Assembly: GCF_900130025.1 (NCBI RefSeq)
Contig: NZ_FQXR01000009.1
Coordinates: forward strand, 1-64,000
From: Sporanaerobacter acetigenes DSM 13106
GTDB taxonomy: Bacteria; Bacillota; Clostridia; Tissierellales; Sporanaerobacteraceae
Length of the DNA: 64,000 bases
Direction of reading: 5' to 3'
Of this stretch, positions 24,918-34,403 are shown one piece after another (position 1 is the stretch's first letter; each line of letters begins with the position of its first letter). The notes below the pieces were generated by a model. The model had not been told where the DNA came from. It saw only the letters and a program-made list of their open reading frames with translations, and did not search any database. The position numbers and the translations under genes were made by a program.

Positions 24918-25877
24918 ATGATGAATTATATGGATTTACATAAGAATTCTTACGTGGTAGATGCACATTCAGATATTCCACTTCATATGTTGATGGAAAA
25001 AGGTAGGAAAGGAAGTGGAGATATACTTATTTCAAAACATTTGCCCTTATTAAAACAGGGAGGTGTAAATTTAGTATTTGTAAATACTTTTGAAAATTTG
25101 CATCCTGAAGGTTCTTTAAAAGAAGCGTTGATTGAAATATCTGAAGTGTATAGACAACTTGAAAATACTGAAGAGGCCATGTTTATACGCACCAAAGGAG
25201 ATTTAGATGAAGCAATTAGCAAAAATAAAATAGGCTTAGTACTATCAATGGAGGGGATGGAGCCTATAAGCAATGAATTGGGATTGATTGATGTTTTTTA
25301 TGAATTAGGGCTTAGAAGTGCTATGCTTACATGGAATTGGAGAAATTATTTTGCAGCAGGTGTTTCTGAAGGTGGTGGATTAAGCCGATTAGGTAAAGAT
25401 GCTATATTGAAAATGGAGAAACTAGGTATAATAGTTGATGTTTCACATCTAAATGAAGAAGGTTTTTGGGATATAATTGATTTAGTTAAAAATCCTATTA
25501 TTGCTTCTCATTCAAATGCTAAAGCTGTATATAATCATGAGAGAAATTTGACAGATGAACAGATAAAAGCTATTGCTAAAACTGGTGGCGTCATAGGACT
25601 CAATGGATATTTTACAGAGGATAAAGAAAAAGAATCTATAGAAAGTTTCATGAAACATTTAGAATATATTTTAAAATTGGCAGGAGAAGACCATGTAGGA
25701 TTGGGATTTGATTTTAATGAGTATTTAGGCTCCAAAGGGACAAAAGATTTGGAGGACTGTACTAAAATTCCAATAGTTACAAAAGAGCTTTTAAATAGAG
25801 GTTACAGTGAATCTACTATAAGAAAGATATTAGGAGAAAATTTTGTGAGAGTGCTTAAAAATATTTTGCCATCATAA
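24918..25877 (+). CDS. Second M19 membrane dipeptidase family metallopeptidase
   Basis: A 319-residue paralogue of the enzyme at 4163. Zinc-site motifs are VDAHSDIPLHML (HxD), SMEGMEPI (bridging Glu), VDVSHLNEEGFWDI, IIASHSNAKA and GLGFDFNEY. AGAGGGG lies 5 bases before the ATG at 24918 and 8 before a second ATG at 24921; either may be used. No signal peptide. It lies between terminators or gaps and ahead of a CapA-like gene, without a peptide transporter nearby. It presumably cleaves dipeptides in the cytoplasm; how it differs from its paralogue is unknown. Confidence 0.9.
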   Translation: MMNYMDLHKNSYVVDAHSDIPLHMLMEKGRKGSGDILISKHLPLLKQGGVNLVFVNTFENLHPEGSLKEALIEISEVYRQLENTEEAMFIRTKGDLDEAISKNKIGLVLSMEGMEPISNELGLIDVFYELGLRSAMLTWNWRNYFAAGVSEGGGLSRLGKDAILKMEKLGIIVDVSHLNEEGFWDIIDLVKNPIIASHSNAKAVYNHERNLTDEQIKAIAKTGGVIGLNGYFTEDKEKESIESFMKHLEYILKLAGEDHVGLGFDFNEYLGSKGTKDLEDCTKIPIVTKELLNRGYSESTIRKILGENFVRVLKNILPS

Positions 25878-25945
25878 TCAAATTATAGAATATATAATAT
25901 ATTAGATAAATGAATATATTTAATAGTCAAATAAGGGGGATGAAA

Positions 25946-26980
25946 TTGAGAAAAAAAATTTCCATGCTTTTAATATTTATTTTACTGTTTTCTACTATTT
26001 CTGTGAAAGCGGAAGACAATGGGGAGAAAGATGAAACGGTTATATCCATGGCAGGAGATGTTTTATTTGATGGAGTAATTAGAAAGTATTACAATCAATA
26101 TGGGATAGGATATCCTTGGGGAAAAGTAAAAACTTATTTCACAAAGGATGACTTGACAATAGTAAATTTAGAGACCAGCATTACCAATGGAGGGAAAAAA
26201 TGGCCAAACAAGCAGTACAATTTTAGATCTAGTCCCATGACACCAAAGGCGATGAAAGAATCAGGTATAGATGTGGTGACTCTTGCAAACAATCATGTGC
26301 TAGATTATGGATATGATGGATTTATGGATACGCTAAATAATTTAGATAAATACGAAATCAAGTATACAGGAGCTGGAAGAAATAAAAAGGAAGCAGTGAA
26401 GGGAATTGTAGCTGAGGAGAATGGAGTTAAAATTGGCATTGTAGCTTATTCAAGAGTTATACCGGATTCAAAGTGGTATGCAAACGATAAAAGACCTGGA
26501 GTTCTCAGCGGATATGATCCTTATGTAGATGAAATGTGTAAAAAGATTCAAGAGATGAAGAAAAACATAGATATAGTAGTTTTCTCTATTCACTGGGGAG
26601 TTGAAAGAAGTACTGCTCCAAGGGCACAAGAGATAAAGCTTGCTAAAAAAGCAATAGATAATGGTGCAGATGTTGTCATGGGTCATCATCCTCATGTTCT
26701 GCAAGGGATACAGGTTTATAAGGGAAAACCTATTTTTTATAGCTTAGGAAATTTTGTTTTCAATTCAACAAGTGAATTAAGCAAGAAGACTATGATTGGG
26801 CAAGTAGTCATAAAGAATAAGAAAATAGAAAGAGTAAATATCATACCATGTAAAATAGTTAATTCAAGACCTATACCTTTAGAGGGCAAAGATAAAGTAG
26901 AAGCCATATCCTATATAAATGGTCTATCTAAAGGGTTTAATACCAAGATAGAAAAAGAAGGATTTATAGATATAAAGTAG
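25946..26980 (+). CDS. CapA family protein, exported
   Basis: A protein of about 344 residues related to CapA (poly-gamma-glutamate synthesis), a metallophosphatase-like fold. It has a signal peptide at about 1-22 (basic start, then MLLIFILLFSTISVKA), so it acts outside the membrane. Motifs are SMAGDVLFDG, NLETSIT, LANNHVLDYG, FSIHWGVE and GHHPHVLQG, the likely metal ligands, and a final SLGNFVFNS. A TTG at 25946 is preferred: AAGGGGG is 6 bases upstream, whereas it abuts the ATG at 25940. No capB or capC is adjacent, so capsule synthesis is not implied. Many such stand-alone proteins have no defined function. Confidence 0.82.
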   Translation: MRKKISMLLIFILLFSTISVKAEDNGEKDETVISMAGDVLFDGVIRKYYNQYGIGYPWGKVKTYFTKDDLTIVNLETSITNGGKKWPNKQYNFRSSPMTPKAMKESGIDVVTLANNHVLDYGYDGFMDTLNNLDKYEIKYTGAGRNKKEAVKGIVAEENGVKIGIVAYSRVIPDSKWYANDKRPGVLSGYDPYVDEMCKKIQEMKKNIDIVVFSIHWGVERSTAPRAQEIKLAKKAIDNGADVVMGHHPHVLQGIQVYKGKPIFYSLGNFVFNSTSELSKKTMIGQVVIKNKKIERVNIIPCKIVNSRPIPLEGKDKVEAISYINGLSKGFNTKIEKEGFIDIK

Positions 26981-27042
26981 AATTTATAATATTTATTAAG
27001 CTATTATGGGTATATAAAAAGAAAATAAATGGGGGTGCTTTT

Positions 27043-28242
27043 ATGTACGGTGTAATTCTTGAAGGTGGAGGAGCCAAAGGAGCATATCATATAGGAGCAT
27101 ATAAAGCTATAATGGATATGGGAATTGAAATTGGCGGAATAGCAGGCACTTCTGTTGGAGCGTTGAATGGTGCCATGTTGGTTCAAGGCGAATATGAGAA
27201 AGCCTATGAACTTTGGTACAATATGACTTATTCACGAGTCATAGAAGCCAATGATGAGAAAATAGAAAAAATAAAAAATGGGAAGATGAGTAGAAGTGAT
27301 ATAAAAAACTTAGCAGGGGCAATTAAAGGAGTTATAAATGATGGAGGATTAGATATAACTCCTTTGAGAAATTTGTTAGAAGAAGTAATAGATGAAGAAA
27401 AAATTAGAAATTCAGGAAAGGATTTTGGCATAGTCACAGTATCCCTTTCAGATTTAAAACCTGTGGAAATATATATTGAAGATATCCCTAAAGGAATGCT
27501 TGTAGATTATTTAATTGCTAGTGCATATTTTCCTGTATTTAAAAAAGAAAAAATAGATGGGAAAAAGTATATAGATGGAGGAGTTTACAACAATCTTCCT
27601 ATAAATTTGCTTTCGGATAAAGGATATAAAGATTTAATTGCTATAAGGACTCATGGGGTAGGGAGAGCTAAAAAATTTGACACTAAAGATTTAAATATTA
27701 TATATATTTCGCCCAATGAGGATTTAGGGAAAACCTTAGATTTTGACAGTGAAACAGCTAGAAGGGATTTGCAACTTGGATATTATGATGGAATAAAGGC
27801 TTTGAGAAAACTTAAGGGCTATAAATACTATATTGAACCTAAAAGAGATGAAGAATATTTTTTAAATACTCTATTAAATTTAGGTGAAGACAAAATTTTA
27901 GAGATAGGACAAGTTCTTGGTATAGAAAATGTACCTTATAGAAGGGCTTTGTTTGAGTTTATAATGCCAAAGATAAGTGAAATTTTAGGAACAGATAAAG
28001 AAAATGATTATGAAGATATTGTCATAAGATTCCTCGAAATATTGGCAGAAAAATATGATATAGAAAAATTCAAGATATATTCTTATGATGAATTTTTAGA
28101 TATTGTCAAGAAACAATATAAAGAAAGAGAAATAAAAGAAGACAATGGAGGAATATTAGCTAAAGTTGTAAAAAAAGTAGATTTTCTTTCTGCATTGAAC
28201 AAAGATGAAACAACTTTAAACATTGCGGATATCATATTTTAA
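27043..28242 (+). CDS. Patatin-like phospholipase family protein
   Basis: A 399-residue lipid hydrolase-like protein. Residues about 1-220 form the patatin fold: oxyanion GGGAKGAYH at 7-14, nucleophile Ser in GTSVGALNG at about 40-48 and the catalytic Asp in DGGVYNNLP at about 184-192. The Ser-Asp dyad is intact. Residues 220-399 form an extra C-terminal helical region of unknown role. No signal peptide. GGGGGTG precedes the ATG. It likely releases fatty acids from membrane lipid or another ester. It stands alone before the cobalamin operon. Confidence 0.9.
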   Translation: MYGVILEGGGAKGAYHIGAYKAIMDMGIEIGGIAGTSVGALNGAMLVQGEYEKAYELWYNMTYSRVIEANDEKIEKIKNGKMSRSDIKNLAGAIKGVINDGGLDITPLRNLLEEVIDEEKIRNSGKDFGIVTVSLSDLKPVEIYIEDIPKGMLVDYLIASAYFPVFKKEKIDGKKYIDGGVYNNLPINLLSDKGYKDLIAIRTHGVGRAKKFDTKDLNIIYISPNEDLGKTLDFDSETARRDLQLGYYDGIKALRKLKGYKYYIEPKRDEEYFLNTLLNLGEDKILEIGQVLGIENVPYRRALFEFIMPKISEILGTDKENDYEDIVIRFLEILAEKYDIEKFKIYSYDEFLDIVKKQYKEREIKEDNGGILAKVVKKVDFLSALNKDETTLNIADIIF

Positions 28243-28261
28243 AGCATGGGGACGAATCTAT

Positions 28262-28291
28262 TTGACATAAAATAAATAAGAATGATATTAT
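28262..28291 (+). promoter_or_regulatory. Promoter of the cobalamin operon
   Basis: TTGACA (28262-28267), 18-base spacer, TATTAT (28286-28291). It sits just upstream of the riboswitch. Confidence 0.65.
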
Positions 28292-28307
28292 TAAATTGAA
28301 AATAGAA

Positions 28308-28500
28308 TAGTGGTTTAGGTGCCCTATGGGTTAAAAGGGAAAGTGGTGAAATTCCACTACAGCCCCCGCTACTGTAAATGGTGACGAATTCCATATCCAC
28401 TGGCTTTGCTGGGAAGGAGGAAAGAGGATTTAGCCATGAGTCAGGAAACCTGCCTGAACTAAAAGCATTCTTTCGGAGGGAAAGGTAGTGTTTGTTTTTG
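28308..28500 (+). ncRNA. Cobalamin riboswitch
   Basis: The conserved GCCCCCGCTACTGTAA stretch lies at about 28362-28377 and the B12 box at 28432-28454 (starts AGCCATGAG, ends CCTGCC). The 5' part has the usual GGTGCC motif. Adenosylcobalamin binding would favour the downstream terminator and shut the operon. Confidence 0.97.
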
Positions 28501-28511
28501 GTTTATAGGCA

Positions 28512-28541
28512 AGAGAACTTCGAGAAGGTTCTCTTTTTTTT
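28512..28541 (+). terminator. Cobalamin riboswitch terminator
   Basis: AGAGAACTT pairs with AAGGTTCTCT (one bulged G), followed by eight T residues that run directly into the cbiP ribosome site GGAGGTG. Confidence 0.8.
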
Positions 28542-28553
28542 GGAGGTGAGAAA

Positions 28554-29393
28554 GTGACAAGTATTATGGTACAAGGTACTACTTCTTCTGCAGGAAAGAG
28601 TATGCTTTGCACAGCATTGTGTAGAATATTTGTAGAAGATGGATTTACTGTATTTCCATTTAAATCTCAAAACATGTCATCTAAGTCTTATATCCTTGAA
28701 GATGACCGTGAAATAAGTACAGCACAAGCACTTCAAGCTGCTGCTGCTAGACTTAAGCCAGATTCAAGAATGAATCCCATTCTTTTGAAGCCTACTGGAG
28801 ATAGAACTAGTCAAGTTTTTATAGATGGCGAAAATAAATATACTATGGATGCGGTAGAATATTTTAAATTTAAAAGTAGTTTAAAACCTATGATATTAAA
28901 GACGTTTAAAGAAATTGAGAGCACTTATGATGTAGTAGTCATAGAAGGGGCAGGGAGTCCAGCAGAAATAAATTTAAAGGAAAATGATATTGTAAATATG
29001 GGTATGGCTGAAATGGCAGATTCTCCAGTATTGTTGATAGCTGATATAGATAGAGGAGGTGTATTTGCATCTCTCTATGGAACAGTAATGCTTTTAGAGG
29101 AAGAAGAAAGGAAGAGAATAAAAGGACTTGTCATAAATAAGTTTAGAGGAGATATATCTCTTTTACAATCAGGCATAGACATGATAGAAAAACTAATTCA
29201 TATTCCTGTAGTTGGAACTATTCCCTATGTTCATTTGGAACTTGAAGATGAAGATAGTCTTTTAGATTATGAAAAGAATTGCAATAGCAAAGAACAAAGG
29301 GAATGGGAAAGAGAAGAAGAGATATCTAAACTTGCAAAGGTAGTTAGAGAAAATATGAATATGGAGTATATTTACTCTGTTTTAAAGAAATAG
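28554..29393 (+). CDS. cbiP: Cobyric acid synthase, ATP domain only (GATase domain missing)
   Basis: A 279-residue CbiP/CobQ, about 220 residues shorter than usual. CbiP amidates four side chains of adenosyl-cobyrinic a,c-diamide. The N-terminal ATP-binding domain is complete: VQGTTSSAGKS P-loop, FKSQNMSS, NPILLKP, IEGAGSPAEINL, ADIDRGGVFASLYGT and INKFRGD. After IPYVHLELEDEDSLLDYEKN it jumps straight to the helix normally found at the very C-terminus (KLAKVVRENMNMEYIYSVL). The glutaminase domain with its Cys-His is therefore absent. No frameshift remnant is seen; the join is clean. It starts at a GTG 10 bases after GGAGGTG. It may use free ammonia or a separate glutaminase, or be inactive. 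Confidence 0.88.
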   Translation: MTSIMVQGTTSSAGKSMLCTALCRIFVEDGFTVFPFKSQNMSSKSYILEDDREISTAQALQAAAARLKPDSRMNPILLKPTGDRTSQVFIDGENKYTMDAVEYFKFKSSLKPMILKTFKEIESTYDVVVIEGAGSPAEINLKENDIVNMGMAEMADSPVLLIADIDRGGVFASLYGTVMLLEEEERKRIKGLVINKFRGDISLLQSGIDMIEKLIHIPVVGTIPYVHLELEDEDSLLDYEKNCNSKEQREWEREEEISKLAKVVRENMNMEYIYSVLKK

Positions 29394-29405
29394 GTGAATT
29401 ATGTG

Positions 29406-30338
29406 ATGGATATTATATTGGCAGTTCTTTTAGATTTGCTTATAGGAGATCCTTACAGTTTTCCTCATCCAGTGAAGTATATGGGAAAGCTTATTTCAGC
29501 GGAAGACAATTTGCAAAGAAAGATTTTCAAAACTAAAAGAGGACTTAAAATAGGAGGATTCATAATAGTTTTTTTGAATATTTGCATAGCCTATTTTGTT
29601 CCGTTTTTACTACTTAAAAGTATAAAAAAATATGAGCTTATATATCATATAGTTAATGTATATCTTATATATACTTGTATTGCCGCTAGATGTCTTCACA
29701 AAGAAGCAATGAAAGTATATAAAGCATTTGACGATGGAATAGAAGAGGCTAGATTGAAACTTTCGTATATAGTGGGAAGAGATACAGAAAACTTGACTGA
29801 ATCTGAAATAATCAAGGCAGATATAGAAACGGTAGCAGAAAATACTTCTGATGGAGTCATTGCACCTATATTTTATATTTTACTTTTTGGAGCACCTGGT
29901 GGAATGATGTATAAAATGATAAATACTATGGATTCTATGCTTGGATATATGAACGAAAAATATATAGATTTGGGCTATTTTCCAGCGAGAGTAGATGATG
30001 TATTTAATTTTATCCCAGCAAGGATTTCAGGAATTTTGATGTGCGTATCTTCTATGTTTAAATATGATGTAAAAAATGGATTTAAAATAATGCTTAGAGA
30101 TAGAAAAAATCATAAAAGTCCCAATTCAGCTTATCCTGAAGGAGCTGTGGCAGGACTTTTAAATATACAGCTTGGCGGAAGCAGCTATTATTTTGGGAAG
30201 ATAGTAGAAAAACCTACTATTGGAGATGACAATAGGTCATTAGAAAAAGATGATATAAAAAGAACTGTTGAAATAATGTATAGAGCTGAAATGATTTTGA
30301 TTTTTATTTATATTTGTATTGTTCTTTTAGAAAAGTAG
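29406..30338 (+). CDS. cbiB: Adenosylcobinamide-phosphate synthase CbiB
   Basis: A 310-residue membrane protein that attaches aminopropanol (phosphate) to cobyric acid. It opens with LLDLLIGDPYSFPHPVKYMG, the family signature, and has about five membrane helices. Further motifs are SYIVGRDT, ETVAENTSDGVIAPIFY and the SPNSAYPEGAVAGLLNIQLGG stretch. The ATG at 29406 is chosen, 9 bases after AGGTG; a GTG at 29403 is possible. It lies 12 bases after cbiP and directly before cobD, which makes its aminopropanol-phosphate substrate. Confidence 0.95.
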   Translation: MDIILAVLLDLLIGDPYSFPHPVKYMGKLISAEDNLQRKIFKTKRGLKIGGFIIVFLNICIAYFVPFLLLKSIKKYELIYHIVNVYLIYTCIAARCLHKEAMKVYKAFDDGIEEARLKLSYIVGRDTENLTESEIIKADIETVAENTSDGVIAPIFYILLFGAPGGMMYKMINTMDSMLGYMNEKYIDLGYFPARVDDVFNFIPARISGILMCVSSMFKYDVKNGFKIMLRDRKNHKSPNSAYPEGAVAGLLNIQLGGSSYYFGKIVEKPTIGDDNRSLEKDDIKRTVEIMYRAEMILIFIYICIVLLEK

Positions 30339-30346
30339 GTGAGTTT

Positions 30347-31396
30347 ATGGAACATGGTGGAGATTTAATTTCTTATAGTGATTTTTATGATGGAGAACTT
30401 ATAGATTTTTCTAGCAATATAAATCCATTAGGGCCTCCTGGTGGATTGTATGAAATCCTTTCAAATTCCCTTCATACTTTGACAAGATATCCAGATATAA
30501 AATATAGACATCTTAAAAAGTGTATTGCTGATTATTTAAAATGTAGAGTTGGGAATGTAGTGGTTGGCAATGGGGCAGTTGAAATAATAGATAATTTTAT
30601 ACAGCTATTTAACAGAGTTGTAGTATTTGTACCTTCTTTTATTGAATATGAAAAAAGAGGGAAAATACATGGAAAAGAAGTTTTAAGATTAAATTATACA
30701 GAAGATTTCAAGATAGATTTAAATATTTTAGAAATTAATATAAAACATGGAGATTTACTTATTTTAGGGAACCCCAACAATCCCACAGGTTTAAGAATTG
30801 AAAGAGAGATATTGTCAAGTATATATAAAATAGTTAAAAAGAAAGATGGTTTTTTACTTTTAGATGAGGCATTTTATGAATTTTGTCCTGAAGATTATGA
30901 TAGCATAGACATATTTAAGGACTATGACTTTGAAAATGTAGGAATCATAAGGGCAGCAACTAAATTTTTTGCTCTTCCAGGAATTCGTTTGGGATATGGA
31001 TGTACTTCCATAGATTTAAAAAAAACATATGATGCTATGGAATTACCTTGGAGTATAAACTCCTTGGCAGAAATAGCTGGAAACTATATTTTTAGTTGTA
31101 AGGATTATATAGAAAAAAGTAAATTATATATGGGAAATGAAAGAAAATTTATATTTGAGGAGCTTTCAAAAATAAATGGATTAAAACCCCATAGTACTGA
31201 TACCAATTATATGCTTATTAAATTGCTTAAATGGAATGAAGAATATGTATTCAATTATTTTCTTAAAGAAGGTATGGTTATAAGAAAGTGTTCTGGTTTT
31301 CAAGGACTTGATACTAGCTATATTCGAATAGCCATAAAAAGAAGAGAAGATAATCTAAAGCTCATTGAGACTTTTAAAAATTTGGAGAGGATATAG
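30347..31396 (+). CDS. cobD: Threonine-phosphate decarboxylase CobD
   Basis: A 349-residue PLP enzyme of aminotransferase class I/II. It decarboxylates L-threonine O-3-phosphate to aminopropanol phosphate, the linker used by CbiB. Motifs are FSSNINPLGPP, GNPNNPTG (about 141-148), LLDEAFYEF (about 171-179) and the PLP lysine in AATKFFALPG (about K206). Histidinol-phosphate aminotransferase is the close look-alike; the position between cbiB and cbiA decides for CobD. The ATG at 30347 follows AGGTGAG by 6 bases. It runs directly into cbiA with no gap. Confidence 0.92.
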   Translation: MEHGGDLISYSDFYDGELIDFSSNINPLGPPGGLYEILSNSLHTLTRYPDIKYRHLKKCIADYLKCRVGNVVVGNGAVEIIDNFIQLFNRVVVFVPSFIEYEKRGKIHGKEVLRLNYTEDFKIDLNILEINIKHGDLLILGNPNNPTGLRIEREILSSIYKIVKKKDGFLLLDEAFYEFCPEDYDSIDIFKDYDFENVGIIRAATKFFALPGIRLGYGCTSIDLKKTYDAMELPWSINSLAEIAGNYIFSCKDYIEKSKLYMGNERKFIFEELSKINGLKPHSTDTNYMLIKLLKWNEEYVFNYFLKEGMVIRKCSGFQGLDTSYIRIAIKRREDNLKLIETFKNLERI

Positions 31397-32716
31397 ATGA
31401 AGAGTATTATGATTTCGGCTCCTTCTAGTGGAAGTGGGAAGACTATAATTACATTAGGAATTGTGAGGGCCCTTAAAAAAAGAGGATTAAATGTATGTTG
31501 CTATAAGACAGGTCCAGACTATATAGACAAGAAATTTTTAGAGTTGGCTTCTGGATCAGCTGCTGGGAATTTAGATATTCATCTTATGGGAATGGATGGA
31601 ATAGAACGTTCCCTTTCCATGGGGAATGGAGAAGTTGCAGTAGTAGAAGGTGCTATGGGATACTTTGATGGAATTTACAATACTTTTGAAAATTCATCCT
31701 ATGATATTTCAAGAAAACTTAATATAAATACAATACTTGTATATACTCCAAAGGGAGAAATGTTTTCAGCTATACCCAAGATAAAGGGTATGGTAGATTT
31801 TCAAGATTCAAATATAGTTGGAGTTATTTTAAATAAAGTCAGAAAAGACATATATGCATTGATGAAAGAACAAATTGAAAAGTATATAGGTGTAAAAGTA
31901 TTGGGGTTTGTAGAAGAAGACAGGGAACTGAAAATAAATAGTAGACATTTAGGGCTTGTCCAAGGTGAAGAAATAGAAAATATTGATGAGCTTATAGAAA
32001 AGGCTTCTGTGCAGATAGAAAACAATGTGGATTTAGATAGTTTGATAGCTAGTATGAGTCAAGTAGCGACAAAAGAATATGTATATCCAACCAAAAGAGA
32101 TGTAGTAGTGGCTATAGCCTATGACAAAGCTTTTTCTTTTTATTATAGAGAAAATTTAAATTTATTTGAAAACACTACAGAGGTAGCTTATTTTTCTCCT
32201 ATAAAGGATAAGCAAATTCCTAAATGTGATCTTCTTTACTTAGGGGGTGGCTATCCTGAAGTTTTCAGTGAATTTCTTTCAAAAAATATAGAGATGAGAA
32301 AATCAATAAAAAAATTTGCTGAAAGTGGAGGACATATTTATGCGGAATGTGGAGGATTTATGTATTTGATGAGTGATATAGAAGGACATAAAATGTGCGG
32401 TGTATTTAATGGAACAAGCAAAATGACTGACAAATTACAAAGATTTGGCTATATAAATATAGAACTAATGAAGGATTGTATTTTAGGGAAAAAGGGGGAT
32501 GTCTTGACTGGTCATGAATTTCATAAATCTATGATCCAAATAGATAAAGAAGAAGTTTATAGTATAACTAAACCTATGAGTAGCAAAAGGTGGAATTGTG
32601 GATATATATACAAAAATGTATTGGCAGGATATCCTCATATAAATTTTTTAGGCAATATGAATGCGTTTTTAAATTTATTAGATATTGTTGAAAAGGAGAA
32701 ATTAAAATGTATGTAA
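31397..32716 (+). CDS. cbiA: Cobyrinate a,c-diamide synthase CbiA
   Basis: A 439-residue two-domain enzyme that amidates the a and c side chains of cobyrinic acid using glutamine and ATP. The ATP domain has SSGSGKT at 8-14, CYKTGPDYID and VVEGAMGYFDG. The C-terminal glutaminase domain (about 230-435) has LYLGGGYPEVF, the nucleophile Cys in YAECGGFMYL (about residue 316) and GHEFHKS. Unlike cbiP of the same operon it keeps its glutaminase half. The ribosome site is GGAGAGGAT inside the cobD end. It overlaps cbiC by 10 bases. Confidence 0.96.
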   Translation: MKSIMISAPSSGSGKTIITLGIVRALKKRGLNVCCYKTGPDYIDKKFLELASGSAAGNLDIHLMGMDGIERSLSMGNGEVAVVEGAMGYFDGIYNTFENSSYDISRKLNINTILVYTPKGEMFSAIPKIKGMVDFQDSNIVGVILNKVRKDIYALMKEQIEKYIGVKVLGFVEEDRELKINSRHLGLVQGEEIENIDELIEKASVQIENNVDLDSLIASMSQVATKEYVYPTKRDVVVAIAYDKAFSFYYRENLNLFENTTEVAYFSPIKDKQIPKCDLLYLGGGYPEVFSEFLSKNIEMRKSIKKFAESGGHIYAECGGFMYLMSDIEGHKMCGVFNGTSKMTDKLQRFGYINIELMKDCILGKKGDVLTGHEFHKSMIQIDKEEVYSITKPMSSKRWNCGYIYKNVLAGYPHINFLGNMNAFLNLLDIVEKEKLKCM

Positions 32717-33327
32717 AAAAACCTATGGAAATAGAAAAAAAGAGCATGGAAATTATTGAGGAGATTATGGGAGATACTTACTTTTCTGAAGAAGAAAAAC
32801 TAGTCGTTAAAAGAATGATTCATACTACAGGAGATTTTGATTATAGAAAAATAGCAGTATTTCAAAATGATTTTTTAAATACTGCTGTTAAAGGAATAAA
32901 AGCTGGTGGAACTATATTTACTGATACCAAAATGGTTGCAGCAGGAATAAATAAAACAGCTCTTTCAAAGACTTCATGCCAATTGAAATATTTTATAGAT
33001 GATAAAAAAGTAGTAGAGCTTTCAAAAACATTGGGGACTACTAGATCAGCTTGTTCAATAGATATAGCAGTATCAGAGGGAATAGATATGTTTGTTATAG
33101 GCAATGCGCCTACTGCTATTTTTAGACTTCTTGAAGTGATAGATGAAGGAAAGGTAAATCCAAAATTTGTTGTGGGAGTTCCAGTTGGTTTTGTAGGAGC
33201 GGCTGAATCAAAAGAAAGTTTAAGAAAATATGCTATACCATCTATATCAACAGTTGGAACCAAAGGTGGAAGCAATGTAGCAGCCTCTATTATAAATGCA
33301 ATATTATATATGGTGGTAGGAAGATGA
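32707..33327 (+). CDS. cbiC: Cobalt-precorrin-8 methylmutase CbiC
   Basis: A 206-residue enzyme that moves a methyl from C-11 to C-12, giving cobyrinic acid. The catalytic His is in KRMIHTTGDF (about residue 39). Other family stretches are GGTIFTDTKMV, TRSACSIDIA and GVPVGFVGAAESKE. AAAGGAGAAA precedes the ATG. Translation is coupled both ways: 10-base overlap with cbiA and ATGA overlap with cbiD. Confidence 0.96.
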   Translation: MYVKKPMEIEKKSMEIIEEIMGDTYFSEEEKLVVKRMIHTTGDFDYRKIAVFQNDFLNTAVKGIKAGGTIFTDTKMVAAGINKTALSKTSCQLKYFIDDKKVVELSKTLGTTRSACSIDIAVSEGIDMFVIGNAPTAIFRLLEVIDEGKVNPKFVVGVPVGFVGAAESKESLRKYAIPSISTVGTKGGSNVAASIINAILYMVVGR

Positions 33328-34403
33328 ATGAGGAATTATATGTAATAAAAGAAGGCAAAAAACTTAAATGTGGCTATACAACTGGTAGTTGTGCTGCAGC
33401 AGCTGCTAAAGCGTCAGCTAAATTACTTAAAGGTGAAAGAGCTTTTTTTATAGAGATAGACACTCCCGCCCAAATTAAACTTAAACTTGAAGTGAAAAAT
33501 CAATATATAGATGGGGAGTGGGCTCATTCTACTATCATAAAAGATGGTGGAGATGATCCAGATGTGACAGATGGTATGGAAATATGTGCAAAGGTAAGAA
33601 AAAGAAATGATGGACAAGTCTTCATAGATGGAGGAGAGGGAATAGGTAGAATATGCAGAAAAGGACTGTTTGGAGAAGTAGGAGATGCAGCTATAAATCC
33701 CGTACCTAGAAGTATGATAGAAAAGGAGATAAAAGAAATCTCAAATTGTGGATATGATGTGGTCATATATGCTCCTATGGGAAAAGAAATTGCCAAGAAA
33801 ACTTACAATACAAACATAGGAATAGAAGGCGGTATTTCTATAATTGGAACCAAAGGAATAGTATATCCCATGTCAGAAGATGCTCTCATAAAGACTATAT
33901 ATTTAGAAGTTGATACAGTGGGTGAAAACATAGGAAAAGAGAATATAATACTTGTACCAGGAAATTATGGAGAAAAAATTGCAGATGCATTGAATTTACA
34001 AGGAGGAAAAGTAAAGATTTCAAACTATATAGGAGATAGTCTACTGTATGTCTATAATAACAAATTTAAGGCTATAACCCTCGTTGGACATATTGGAAAA
34101 TTTTCAAAACTATCAATAGGAATATTTAATACTCATAGTAGAGTATGTGATGGAAGAATTGAAGCTTTTATATATTACTTAGCACTGAGGTGTGCTCCTA
34201 TAGATATCATAGAAAAAGTAAAGGCTGCTATGACGGCAGAAGAGGCCTTAAATATATGTATAGACAATGGATATGATGAAATAGTTTATGATATGGAAAG
34301 AGGTTGCGAAGAAAAGATAAAAGTGTATTTGAAAGATGAACATTATCCTGTGAAGGTGATTATATATTCTATGGAAAGAGGTGCATTTACTTGCTCACAG
34401 TAG
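33324..34403 (+). CDS. cbiD: Cobalt-precorrin-5B C1-methyltransferase CbiD
   Basis: A 359-residue enzyme of the anaerobic route that methylates C-1. The N-terminal signature KCGYTTGSCAAAAAKA is at about 14-29, followed by IKDGGDDPDVTDG and GEGIGRI. Further markers are PGNYGEKIADAL and LVGHIGKFSKLS with the HSR that follows. The presence of CbiD confirms the early-cobalt, oxygen-independent pathway. The start is inside the ATGA overlap with cbiC, and its end overlaps cbiE by 13 bases. Confidence 0.96.
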   Translation: MNEELYVIKEGKKLKCGYTTGSCAAAAAKASAKLLKGERAFFIEIDTPAQIKLKLEVKNQYIDGEWAHSTIIKDGGDDPDVTDGMEICAKVRKRNDGQVFIDGGEGIGRICRKGLFGEVGDAAINPVPRSMIEKEIKEISNCGYDVVIYAPMGKEIAKKTYNTNIGIEGGISIIGTKGIVYPMSEDALIKTIYLEVDTVGENIGKENIILVPGNYGEKIADALNLQGGKVKISNYIGDSLLYVYNNKFKAITLVGHIGKFSKLSIGIFNTHSRVCDGRIEAFIYYLALRCAPIDIIEKVKAAMTAEEALNICIDNGYDEIVYDMERGCEEKIKVYLKDEHYPVKVIIYSMERGAFTCSQ

